Source: Candidatus Gastranaerophilales bacterium | GTDB lineage: Bacteria; Cyanobacteriota; Vampirovibrionia; Gastranaerophilales; Gastranaerophilaceae | Length of the DNA: 5,280 nt | Assembly: GCA_905235825.1 (NCBI GenBank) | Contig: CAJONH010000130.1 | Coordinates: 1-5,280 of the forward strand | Direction of reading: 5' to 3' | Part shown: positions 1-5,280 of the stretch, one piece after another | Position numbering within the stretch: the stretch's first letter is position 1 | Layout of the letters: every line of letters begins with the position of its first letter | Translations under genes and position numbers: made by a program | The notes under the pieces: generated by a model | What the model was told of the DNA's origin: nothing | Database searches by the model: none | What the model saw: only the letters and a program-made list of their open reading frames with translations

Positions 1-16
1 AAACAGATTTTTTCAT

Positions 17-51
17 AAAAAAAGGGATTTAAGAAAAACCTTAAAACCCTT
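17..51 (-). terminator. Intrinsic terminator of tRNA-Pro
   Basis: Read on the minus strand, a 12-bp stem (positions 40-51 pairing with 22-33, one T·T mismatch) with a 6-nt loop at 34-39 is followed by a run of seven Ts (complement of 17-23, overlapping the stem base). It begins about 13 nt after the 3' end of the tRNA, so it is the natural end of the tRNA transcript. The stem contains only one GGG/CCC block, but length and U-tract make it convincing. Confidence 0.8.
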
Positions 52-64
52 GTCTTATAAAGAA

Positions 65-138
65 TCGGGATGACAGGATTTGAACCTGCGACCCCCTCGT
101 CCCAAGCGAGGTGCGCTACCAAGCTGCGCTACATCCCG
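65..138 (-). tRNA. tRNA-Pro (anticodon TGG)
   Basis: The minus strand folds into a complete 74-nt cloverleaf: 7-bp acceptor stem (CGGGATG with CATCCCG) plus discriminator A, 4-bp D stem (GCGC/GCGC) with loop AGCTTGGTA, 5-bp anticodon stem (CCTCG/CGAGG) and loop CTTGGGA, a 5-nt variable region, and a T arm with loop TTCAAAT. The T stem has one G·T pair at its base. The anticodon is TGG, which reads proline CCN codons, and the D-arm sequence matches typical bacterial tRNA-Pro. CCA is not encoded: the bases after the discriminator are TTC, so the cell must add CCA with a nucleotidyltransferase. I see no strong consensus promoter directly upstream, only AT-rich sequence with TAAATA/TAATAT-like boxes at about 140-150. 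It could be transcribed from there or by read-through from the helicase gene. Confidence 0.96.
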
Positions 139-182
139 AAAATATTATTTAATTGTCATTTACATATCAGTCTATCAAAATG

Positions 183-254
183 AGCGAGGTGCTACCTCTC
201 CTCAAAAGCAACTTTGGTTGCTTTTTCGTCGGCAGAGTCAAGCTGCACTACATC
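183..254 (-). pseudogene. Split remnant of the tRNA-Pro 5' half
   Basis: Two blocks repeat the 5' half of the intact tRNA-Pro in the same order and orientation. Positions 239-254 match 120-135 in 15 of 16 bases (difference at 247). Positions 183-196 match 105-120 except for a 2-nt deletion in the D stem. Between the blocks lies a stretch of about 42 nt (197-238) that is absent from the real gene. It sits where the D-loop GG would be and contains a perfect hairpin. The acceptor 3' strand, T arm and most of the anticodon arm are missing, so no tRNA can form. It looks like a partial duplication that was then interrupted, or the scar of an insertion or excision event at the tRNA. The direction of events cannot be told from the sequence. 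Confidence 0.6.
204..225. terminator. Perfect hairpin, possible terminator of the helicase gene
   Basis: Positions 204-212 and 217-225 form a perfect 9-bp inverted repeat (AAAAGCAAC/GTTGCTTTT) around the 4-nt loop TTTG. On the plus strand it ends in five Ts, on the minus strand in four Ts that belong to the stem. It lies about 90 nt after the stop codon of the minus-strand helicase and before the tRNA, so it is the best available terminator for that gene. However, the U-tract on that strand is short, and no plus-strand gene upstream would need it. It sits inside the insertion that splits the tRNA remnant, so it could instead be part of a small inserted element. Confidence 0.4.
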
Positions 255-315
255 AAGTTTCCAATATACATTATTAAATCAACAACATTTTAAACAGTCA
301 AGTTTATTCTTAATT

Positions 316-3300
316 TTATAATAATATATTTTTAATTCTATCTATACATCCTTGTTTACTTAATTGCCACTCTCTATATGATAACCTTTCAACTCTTAAA
401 CCTGCTCTTTCTATTAATGTTTGTTTTTGCATTTGTGTTTTTGTTGATTTTATATTGTCTTCAACACCGTCACATTCAACTATTACTTCAGCTCCGGTAT
501 TTTTATTTTTTATTGTTAAATCAGAACTTACACCGGCTATACTTCTACCCGCACGTACATCAAAACCTTCATCTTTAAATACTTGGGCAACTTCCCTCTC
601 AAATTCGTTTTTATAATAACTTTTATCTACTTCATTTGCCTCTATTAAATCTTGCTTTTTAATATAAAAATCAACGTACTCTATATAATTTTTTAACAGC
701 CCCGGAGGAAGACTTTTTGGATCTTTAGATAAAAATACTATTTGTTTTTTTCTGGCTCTTGTTATTGCAACATTGAATAAATTCGGTATCTGCAAAAATG
801 TAAGACTTTGATTAAAACTGTTATTCGCTACAGCCAATGATAACATCATTATATCTCGTTCATCACCTTGAAATGTATGAGCCGTACCTGCTTCTATTTG
901 GTATTTATTTAATAATGCATCAGGATATAATTGCGAAAGTGCTTTTTTTATAAGTTCAACCTGTCCTCTGAACGGTGAAACAATTCCTATGCTTACAGGT
1001 TTATGGTTTTCATCTGCTTTTTCTTTTTCGCTGTCTTCATTTATTAATTCCTGTAGTCTTTGCATAATTGCTTCAACTTCAGCAGGATTTCTCGTAATCT
1101 CCGAATCAGCTTTGCCATCGGGAACCACTATCAATTCTAATGCCTTTTCATCACCTGAATTTGACATTATTCTCATTTTTCCGCCGTAAAATTCTTTATT
1201 GCTAAATTCAATTATAGGCCAAGCACTTCTGTAATGTTCATCCAATAATACAGGTTTTATTGAATAATAACTCGCAATATCAAACATTGAGTTTGAACGG
1301 AAACGCCACATCAATTGATATTTATCAGGAATTTCATATTGACTTAAAAAAGACTGTTCTTTTGATTTTTCCAAGAATGATAAATGAGGAAGCTGTTTAT
1401 CGTCACCGACAATTACTGCTTTTTTACATCTGTATAAAATAGGAATACAGCTTGCTATATCGCATTGTGAAGCCTCATCTATAATTGCGACATCAAACAT
1501 TCCGGGTTTTAGCGGCAATGAATTTGATACGGCATAATTTGTAACACACCAGCACGGGAAGGCTTCTAATAACGGTTTGAAATCTTCATCTTCCAAAAGC
1601 CTGTTTTGAAGATTTTGTTTTTTTGTTACAAGTGCTTTCGTATGCACTATAAGCCTTTGACGTTTTACCTGATCACGCAATAAACCTTTTAATGCATTTC
1701 TTCTCTTGCCTTTTAATATGTCTATCGCAAGTGCTTTTCGTTTCATTCTTAAAATTTTAATTTCACTTAGCAATTTGTTTATATTGTCGTTTTTTTGTAT
1801 TTTTCGTTCCGTTTGGCGTATTTGTGCCGATAACCGTGCTGATTCCAGTTCAAGCCTTATTTTTTGAATATTTTCAAAATTTGCTTTAAAATCTTTTCTG
1901 TTTATAAGTTTTTTTAATTTTTGATTTGCTATAAGAGTAAAAAATCCTGAAAACAAACTGTCTTTTAACATGTATTTTTCAAGCTGCTTAATAATTTCCT
2001 CTATTTTATCCAGTTCTGAAAATGATAACTTCCCTGTTAAAATTTCAACTTTACCTAAGATTTTCATCATTACTTCTTGTTCTTTATTGAATTTATGCCA
2101 ATAATTTTCAAGTTTAATAATGTCTTCGCACATATTTTCTTTTTCATCAATTTCATAAAGAAGTTTTTTCATATCTTCGGAATCAACAAGAATTGAATTT
2201 TCAAAACCAGAATCAATATCAGCCTTTCCTGCTATTAAATCCTGTAAATCCATTGATAATTGTTTTTGATAATTTGCACGACCTGCTCTTAGTGCAAGGA
2301 ACGGTGCCCCGAATGAATTTAATCTATCTGCAATAACATCGGTAGCTTTATCCATTTTTGATGCCACTAATACTGTTTTTCCGCTTGAAACAAGATGACA
2401 TACCAAATTAACTATAGTTTGAGATTTTCCTGTTCCCGGAGGTCCATAAACAGATAAAATTGTATTATCTTCAAGATTTTTTATAACATCGCATTGCGAA
2501 TCACTCAATAATAATGGTGTTAACGGAATAATATCAGAACTTGCTCCTTCATTTATAATTTTTGAAGGCATTTTTCCCTGACCTTGTAAAAATTCTTCAT
2601 TTATTACATTTAATGCGGTTTCTCTTATTGTTCCCGATGACTTTTCGGCTATCTGGGTAAGTTCATACAGCACACCTGCCGATATACTCGGACGCTTTGT
2701 CAAAATTATGGCACTTTTATTTGTCAATACAACTTTATCCGCATCTGTTACCGGTTTTATTTTATTTACGGTTGTTTCATCCGTATCAGAATTAGTTTCT
2801 CCCTCGGATTTTAAATCATCAACCGTTGTTACAACGCTATCTATATTATTTTCAAGCTCATCCCCTGCATTTAATTCAAATTCCAAATCGGGAATTAATG
2901 ATTTTAATGTTATCAGAAAAATATTTAAATCTTCTTGTTTTAAAGGAAGTTTTGGTACTACTTCCAATAATCCGTCTAACAGATTATCTATCTCATCTTC
3001 TTCACCTTGAAAATGCATTAAACTTGTAAGTGCTGCCGTATTCAACGATAAACCTTCTTCCTGAATACTGCACTCTACGTTTCGTCCTACACGTTCCAAA
3101 TTACATGTTGAATACAATAACGGTGTAAGAAATTCATTTTTACGTTTAGTTTTGGAATTTTTTCCTACTAAGAATAAATAACCGTATATTAAATACTTAT
3201 CTTTCTGACTGTTATTACATTGAAGCATTAATTCGGTTAAATAAGGATCGGAACCATCAAGTTTTAAAGGTTCAGGGTATGCCGTGAACAATTTTTCTCC

Positions 3301-3492
3301 GTCAATAATTGAAGCTCCTGCTTCTTTTTTGGGCGATTCAAGAAAAATCCATTTGTTATCTTTATCTTGCTTTAAATTTCTAAATGTTGAACTTTGTACT
3401 TCTTCCCGTACACAATCATGTAAATATAAGCATAGCCTTTTTATAAAGCTGTTATTAAATACCGAGTTTATTATTTTGCCTGCTTCAATCAT
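316..3492 (-). CDS. SF1 helicase with C-terminal Vsr-like nuclease domain
   Basis: This 1058-residue protein is a superfamily 1 (Upf1/DNA2/NAM7, AAA_11/AAA_12 type) ATP-dependent helicase. Motifs in order: a Q-motif-like segment near Q333; Walker A GPPGTGKS at 350-357; Ia around 374-391; motif II IDEASQ at 671-676; motif III VGDDKQLPH at 695-703; motif IV DEHYRS at 751-756; motif V GTAHTFQGDERD at 869-880; motif VI NVAITRARK at 907-915. About 310 residues separate motifs I and II, and 435-640 is charged, helical and probably coiled-coil, as in the stalk of this class. Residues 1-330 are an unrecognised N-terminal region with an acidic linker (about 205-250). Residues about 958-1050 resemble the MTES_1575/Vsr-like PD-(D/E)XK nucleases: E963/E967, D991, then ECDG at 1006-1009. 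The start is supported by GAGGAAG five bases or so upstream. It appears monocistronic and cytoplasmic, with no signal peptide or membrane segment. Helicase-nuclease fusions of this build are common in defence islands, so a role against phage or plasmid DNA is likely by analogy. Substrate (DNA or RNA) is unknown. Confidence 0.9.
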   Translation of the reverse strand: MIEAGKIINSVFNNSFIKRLCLYLHDCVREEVQSSTFRNLKQDKDNKWIFLESPKKEAGASIIDGEKLFTAYPEPLKLDGSDPYLTELMLQCNNSQKDKYLIYGYLFLVGKNSKTKRKNEFLTPLLYSTCNLERVGRNVECSIQEEGLSLNTAALTSLMHFQGEEDEIDNLLDGLLEVVPKLPLKQEDLNIFLITLKSLIPDLEFELNAGDELENNIDSVVTTVDDLKSEGETNSDTDETTVNKIKPVTDADKVVLTNKSAIILTKRPSISAGVLYELTQIAEKSSGTIRETALNVINEEFLQGQGKMPSKIINEGASSDIIPLTPLLLSDSQCDVIKNLEDNTILSVYGPPGTGKSQTIVNLVCHLVSSGKTVLVASKMDKATDVIADRLNSFGAPFLALRAGRANYQKQLSMDLQDLIAGKADIDSGFENSILVDSEDMKKLLYEIDEKENMCEDIIKLENYWHKFNKEQEVMMKILGKVEILTGKLSFSELDKIEEIIKQLEKYMLKDSLFSGFFTLIANQKLKKLINRKDFKANFENIQKIRLELESARLSAQIRQTERKIQKNDNINKLLSEIKILRMKRKALAIDILKGKRRNALKGLLRDQVKRQRLIVHTKALVTKKQNLQNRLLEDEDFKPLLEAFPCWCVTNYAVSNSLPLKPGMFDVAIIDEASQCDIASCIPILYRCKKAVIVGDDKQLPHLSFLEKSKEQSFLSQYEIPDKYQLMWRFRSNSMFDIASYYSIKPVLLDEHYRSAWPIIEFSNKEFYGGKMRIMSNSGDEKALELIVVPDGKADSEITRNPAEVEAIMQRLQELINEDSEKEKADENHKPVSIGIVSPFRGQVELIKKALSQLYPDALLNKYQIEAGTAHTFQGDERDIMMLSLAVANNSFNQSLTFLQIPNLFNVAITRARKKQIVFLSKDPKSLPPGLLKNYIEYVDFYIKKQDLIEANEVDKSYYKNEFEREVAQVFKDEGFDVRAGRSIAGVSSDLTIKNKNTGAEVIVECDGVEDNIKSTKTQMQKQTLIERAGLRVERLSYREWQLSKQGCIDRIKNILL

Positions 3493-3494
3493 AA

Positions 3495-3502
3495 CTTCCT
3501 CT
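3495..3502 (-). promoter_or_regulatory. Ribosome binding site of the helicase-nuclease
   Basis: On the minus strand AGAGGAAG stands just before TT-ATG, placing GAGG about five bases from the start codon. It is close to the Shine-Dalgarno consensus and fixes 3492 as the start of translation. Confidence 0.8.
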
Positions 3503-3524
3503 ATAAAATTTTATTATCGAAATT

Positions 3525-3552
3525 ATTATAGCATTTTTTAGATATATTACAA
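3525..3552 (-). promoter_or_regulatory. Sigma-70 promoter of the helicase-nuclease
   Basis: On the minus strand a perfect -10 box TATAAT (complement of 3525-3530) is preceded directly by TGC, giving an extended -10 element. Sixteen bases further upstream is TTGTAA (3547-3552), four of six matches to the -35 consensus. Transcription would begin near 3518, leaving a leader of about 25 nt that contains little besides the ribosome binding site. The promoter appears constitutive: no inverted repeat overlaps it. Confidence 0.75.
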
Positions 3553-3622
3553 AATATTTCAATATAAGGCTAATTATATACTACGGTGTTTTTTACATAT
3601 AAAATATCTATAGTTTTATTTT

Positions 3623-3628
3623 AAAGGA
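3623..3628 (+). promoter_or_regulatory. Ribosome binding site of the glycosyltransferase
   Basis: AAAGGA ends five bases before the ATG at 3634, in an otherwise A-rich run. It supports that ATG as the start, which also places the conserved VPVYN motif at the usual distance from the N-terminus. Confidence 0.7.
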
Positions 3629-3633
3629 AAAAA

Positions 3634-4833
3634 ATGTCTAATCCCGAAATTTCATTAATTGTTCCCGTATATAATGTTGAAAAATATTTAAAACAGTGTA
3701 TTGATAGTATTTTAGTTCAAACTTTTTCCGATTTTGAATTGATATGTGTTAATGACGGTTCAACTGATAATTCCGGAAAAATTTTAGAAGAATATAAAAA
3801 TCGTGATATCAGAATAAAAATTATTGATAAGAAAAACGGAGGATTATCATCTGCAAGAAATACGGGGATGAAATATGCAAAAGGCAATTTCCTGTGTTTT
3901 ATTGATTCCGATGATTGGATAGCTACTGATATGCTGGAAAAACTTCATGATAATATTATGAAATTTAATAGCGATATTGCAATGTGTGCCGTAAATTTAT
4001 TTGATGAAAAAAATCAATGTATACAACAAGACTCTTATTTTAATTTTTCTGTTTTTTCAAAAAATTATGATAACAAAATTTTTTCTTATGAAGATACTAA
4101 ATCATTCATTATGGATATTCCTGTTATGGCATGGAATAAAATATATCGGAGCAGTTTTCTAAAAACATGCGATGCCCTGTTTCCCGAAAATAAAATATTT
4201 GAAGACGGAGCTTTTTTCTTTTCAATATATTTTAAAACGAAACGTGTTTCTATGCTTCGTAACCGTTTATATTATTACAGAATTAACCGTAAAAATTCTA
4301 TTTTACAAAAAAACGGAAAAAATTTTCTTGATATTATTGATATAGTAAATTTAATGTTTGATGAACTTAAACAATCAAGCATATTTGAAGATGTAAAATA
4401 TGCTTTTTATAAAAGAAAAGCGGATGATATTATTTACAGATATCAAATGATAAAAAAATCTTTAAAGAAAAAGTTTGCCCAAAAATTTAAAAAGGACTCC
4501 TGTTTATTAAATGAAACTTTTTTTGACTTTTCAAAAATAAATAATGAAGAACCGATAACTTATAAATGTCTTTGCAAAATAAAAAACAGCACAAGTATAT
4601 TTGCATTATTTAAATACAAATTTAAAAGAAGGCTAATGCGAAAAATTATACAGATAATTGAAGCTGATAGAATTTTTTATTTTATTAAACTTTGGAATTT
4701 AAAAATATATTTGAAAAAATATAAAAACTTTTGCGATATATACTATAAAAAAGATAAAATTTATGTGTGTATTTTTAACAAAATAAATTTTAATTTTAAA
4801 TTTGAATATTCAAAATTAGAAAAAAAACTTTAA
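3634..4833 (+). CDS. GT2 family glycosyltransferase
   Basis: The 399-residue product is a GT-A fold, inverting family 2 glycosyltransferase that moves a sugar from a nucleotide-sugar donor onto a growing glycan, usually for capsule, O-antigen or exopolysaccharide. The N-terminal 100 residues are textbook: VPVYN at 10-14, NDGSTDNS at 40-47 (nucleotide binding), GGLSSARNTG at 69-78, and the metal-binding DSDDW at 91-95. WNKIYRSSFL at 167-176, the ED pair at 190-191 (likely catalytic base) and YYYRINRKNSI at 213-223 are also typical of the family. From about residue 275 to the end the protein is very rich in Lys, Phe, Tyr, Asn and Ile with no recognisable motif; this part is AT-richer than the rest. 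No membrane span is evident, so it probably works at the cytoplasmic face. The start has AAAGGA at 3623-3628. Donor and acceptor cannot be inferred. No other glycan gene is present, so it is an orphan within this window. No convincing -35/-10 pair was found in the AT-rich gap upstream; TATACT at 3577-3582 is the best -10. Confidence 0.92.
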   Translation: MSNPEISLIVPVYNVEKYLKQCIDSILVQTFSDFELICVNDGSTDNSGKILEEYKNRDIRIKIIDKKNGGLSSARNTGMKYAKGNFLCFIDSDDWIATDMLEKLHDNIMKFNSDIAMCAVNLFDEKNQCIQQDSYFNFSVFSKNYDNKIFSYEDTKSFIMDIPVMAWNKIYRSSFLKTCDALFPENKIFEDGAFFFSIYFKTKRVSMLRNRLYYYRINRKNSILQKNGKNFLDIIDIVNLMFDELKQSSIFEDVKYAFYKRKADDIIYRYQMIKKSLKKKFAQKFKKDSCLLNETFFDFSKINNEEPITYKCLCKIKNSTSIFALFKYKFKRRLMRKIIQIIEADRIFYFIKLWNLKIYLKKYKNFCDIYYKKDKIYVCIFNKINFNFKFEYSKLEKKL

Positions 4834-4839
4834 AATAAA

Positions 4840-5064
4840 CTAATTTAAATCAGAAAAATCAAAAAGTTCAAATAATGTAATACCAAAAGCATTAGCAATT
4901 TTTTCTATTGAATCTAAAGTTGTTGATATTTCTGCTCTTTCTATTTTACCCATAACAGAACGTGAAATACCTGCCATTTCAGAAAATTTTTCCTGAGAAA
5001 TTCCTCTCTTAAATCTCAATAATTTAATTTTTTTTCCAAAGTTTTGAGTTAATAAATTTATCAT
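4840..5064 (-). CDS. Xre/Cro-CI family helix-turn-helix regulator
   Basis: The 74-residue product is essentially one HTH_3 domain, a dimeric DNA-binding repressor or activator. FGKKIKLLRFKRGISQEKFS (9-28) gives helix 1 and the start of helix 2, and GISRSVMGKIERAE (32-45) contains the recognition helix. TLDSIEKIANAFGITLFELF (49-68) forms the last helices used for dimerisation. The size and the short C-terminus ending LFELFDF are like the controller (C) proteins of restriction-modification systems and like small phage or toxin-antitoxin repressors; the sequence alone does not separate these. An in-frame TAA lies two codons upstream, so ATG 5064 is the first possible ATG. No good Shine-Dalgarno precedes it: AAGG is about 15 nt away, so translation may be weak. 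The gene converges on the glycosyltransferase with a 6-nt gap. Its likely targets are the inverted repeats at 5082-5105 and 5118-5158, including its own promoter. Confidence 0.88.
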   Translation of the reverse strand: MINLLTQNFGKKIKLLRFKRGISQEKFSEMAGISRSVMGKIERAEISTTLDSIEKIANAFGITLFELFDFSDLN

Positions 5065-5081
5065 TATTTAATTTTCAGACC

Positions 5082-5105
5082 TTGACAAAAAATTTTCAAC
5101 GTCAA
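5082..5105. promoter_or_regulatory. Possible operator: nested TTGA/TCAA inverted repeats
   Basis: TTGAC (5082-5086) is inverted as GTCAA (5101-5105), and within it TTGA (5082-5085) is inverted as TCAA (5096-5099), giving an 18-nt imperfect palindrome with an A/T core. This is the spacing and style of small Xre repressor sites. It overlaps the plus-strand -35 box and lies 18 bases upstream of the regulator's start codon, so occupancy could switch both genes. Confidence 0.35.
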
Positions 5106-5109
5106 TAAT
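5082..5109 (+). promoter_or_regulatory. Candidate plus-strand promoter for the leader and ORF at 5240
   Basis: A perfect -35 box TTGACA (5082-5087) is followed after 16 bases by AATAAT (5104-5109), five of six matches to the -10 consensus. Transcription would start near 5116, giving a leader of about 107 nt up to the terminator at 5198-5223. AT-richness makes -10 matches cheap, but the exact TTGACA is not expected by composition alone. Confidence 0.5.
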
Positions 5110-5117
5110 AATACATG

Positions 5118-5158
5118 TTGTCCTATATATAATACAAAAAAATGTTTATATAGAACAA
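5118..5158. repeat. 12-bp inverted repeat, possible operator or leader RNA hairpin
   Basis: TTGTCCTATATA (5118-5129) and TATATAGAACAA (5147-5158) are inverted copies with one mismatch, separated by 17 bases. As DNA they could be two half-sites of an operator about 29 bp apart. As RNA in the plus-strand leader they would form an 11-pair stem with one C·A mismatch. The right arm also holds TTGTTC on the minus strand (5153-5158), which with TATTAT (complement of 5129-5134, spacer 18) is the best promoter candidate for the regulator gene, though its -35 is weak. Confidence 0.45.
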
Positions 5159-5195
5159 AATGATGTATTTATAATATAAAACTATATTTACGTAG
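5124..5195 (+). repeat. Two imperfect tandem copies, 42-nt period
   Basis: Positions 5124-5153 and 5166-5195 align without gaps over 30 bases with 23 identities, starting TAT and ending TAG in both. The flanking 12-nt spacers do not align well. Low-complexity AT sequence raises the chance of such a match, so this is suggestive only. The copies sit between a candidate promoter and an intrinsic terminator. Confidence 0.35.
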
Positions 5196-5197
5196 CA

Positions 5198-5223
5198 GGC
5201 GAGTTTTCGCTCGCCATTTTTTT
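5198..5223 (+). terminator. Intrinsic terminator on the plus strand
   Basis: GGCGAG (5198-5203) pairs perfectly with CTCGCC (5210-5215) around the loop TTTTCG, followed by A and seven Ts (5217-5223). It is by far the most GC-rich stem in the region and the T-run exists only on this strand, so its direction is clear. It is the first plus-strand terminator after the glycosyltransferase, 365 nt past that stop codon, and it lies only 17 nt before the ATG at 5240. It therefore either ends long glycosyltransferase transcripts or closes a short leader RNA. Confidence 0.85.
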
Positions 5224-5239
5224 GAAAGAATTAACATCT

Positions 5240-5280
5240 ATGCAAAATATATTGTTGAATTTAAAAAAAGATGATATCGG
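5240..5280 (+). CDS. Start of an unidentified ORF, cut by the window end
   Basis: An ATG at 5240 opens a frame of 13 codons (MQNILLNLKKDDI) that is still open at the last base. The frame is also open upstream back to a TAA at 5177, but no earlier ATG exists; TTG at 5222 is the only other plausible start after the terminator. GAAAG at 5224-5228 is a weak ribosome binding site, about 11 bases before the ATG. The visible residues are too few to assign a family. Position right after an intrinsic terminator and divergent from an Xre regulator would suit a gene controlled by that regulator, for example a toxin, restriction or phage-related gene. This is inference from context only. Confidence 0.45.
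   Translation, partial: MQNILLNLKKDDI

Noticed and set aside
80..277. Open frame of 65 codons on the plus strand
   Set aside because: It runs antisense through the intact tRNA-Pro and the tRNA remnant, has no ribosome binding site, and its sequence is just translated tRNA and hairpin.
378..1442. Plus-strand frames of 60-66 codons at 378, 989 and 1260
   Set aside because: All are antisense to the conserved helicase or nuclease coding sequence; low-complexity, hydrophobic translations expected of a reversed Lys/Glu-rich gene.
2708..3029. Two overlapping plus-strand frames of 100 and 67 codons
   Set aside because: Both lie opposite the acidic N-terminal part of the helicase gene and are Ser/Leu/Phe-rich shadows with no motifs or ribosome binding sites.
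3284..3541. 85-codon plus-strand frame across the helicase start
   Set aside because: It covers the helicase 5' end and promoter on the opposite strand; no supporting signals and no recognisable protein.
3553..3622. Promoter for the glycosyltransferase
   Set aside because: Several AT-rich -10-like boxes exist (TATACT at 3577, TATAAA at 3598), but none has a credible -35 at 16-18 bp, so no specific site is called.
1..5280. CRISPR array or insertion sequence ends
   Set aside because: No regularly spaced repeats of 25-40 nt with unique spacers, and no transposase or long terminal inverted repeats are present.

Overview
The window is AT-rich (about 30% GC by eye) bacterial DNA. Promoters and ribosome binding sites look ordinary, intergenic gaps are short, and the tRNA gene does not encode its CCA end. 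This fits a low-GC, probably host-associated bacterium. A gut lineage such as the Melainabacteria/Gastranaerophilales group is one possibility, but nothing here fixes the taxon. The mix of genes (tRNA edge, helicase-nuclease, orphan glycosyltransferase, small Xre regulator) reads as an accessory or island region beside a tRNA rather than a housekeeping operon.

Layout. Positions 17-138 hold a tRNA-Pro(TGG) on the minus strand with its own intrinsic terminator. Just upstream of it (183-254) lies a broken second copy of the 5' half of the same tRNA, split by about 42 nt that contain a perfect hairpin. Positions 316-3492 (minus) encode a 1058-residue superfamily 1 helicase of the Upf1/DNA2/NAM7 class with a C-terminal Vsr-like PD-(D/E)XK nuclease domain. 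It has a good extended -10 promoter and a good Shine-Dalgarno. This is the most notable gene and a candidate single-gene anti-phage or nucleic-acid surveillance factor. Divergent from it, 3634-4833 (plus) encodes a GT2 family glycosyltransferase. Six bases after its stop, a small Xre/Cro-type repressor (4840-5064) ends on the minus strand.

The last 200 bases are the most structured non-coding stretch. Upstream of the repressor there are inverted repeats that could be operators. A plus-strand TTGACA promoter candidate is followed by two imperfect 30-nt copies with a 42-nt period, a clean intrinsic terminator (5198-5223), and the first codons of an ORF cut by the window end (5240 onward). The order promoter, short repeats, terminator, ORF matches the layout of type III toxin-antitoxin loci and of attenuated leaders. 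Without the rest of the ORF it is only a hypothesis.

The genes show no clear shared pathway. The helicase-nuclease has its own promoter and appears to stand alone. The glycosyltransferase and the regulator are convergent, with no terminator between them, so each transcript may run antisense into the other.
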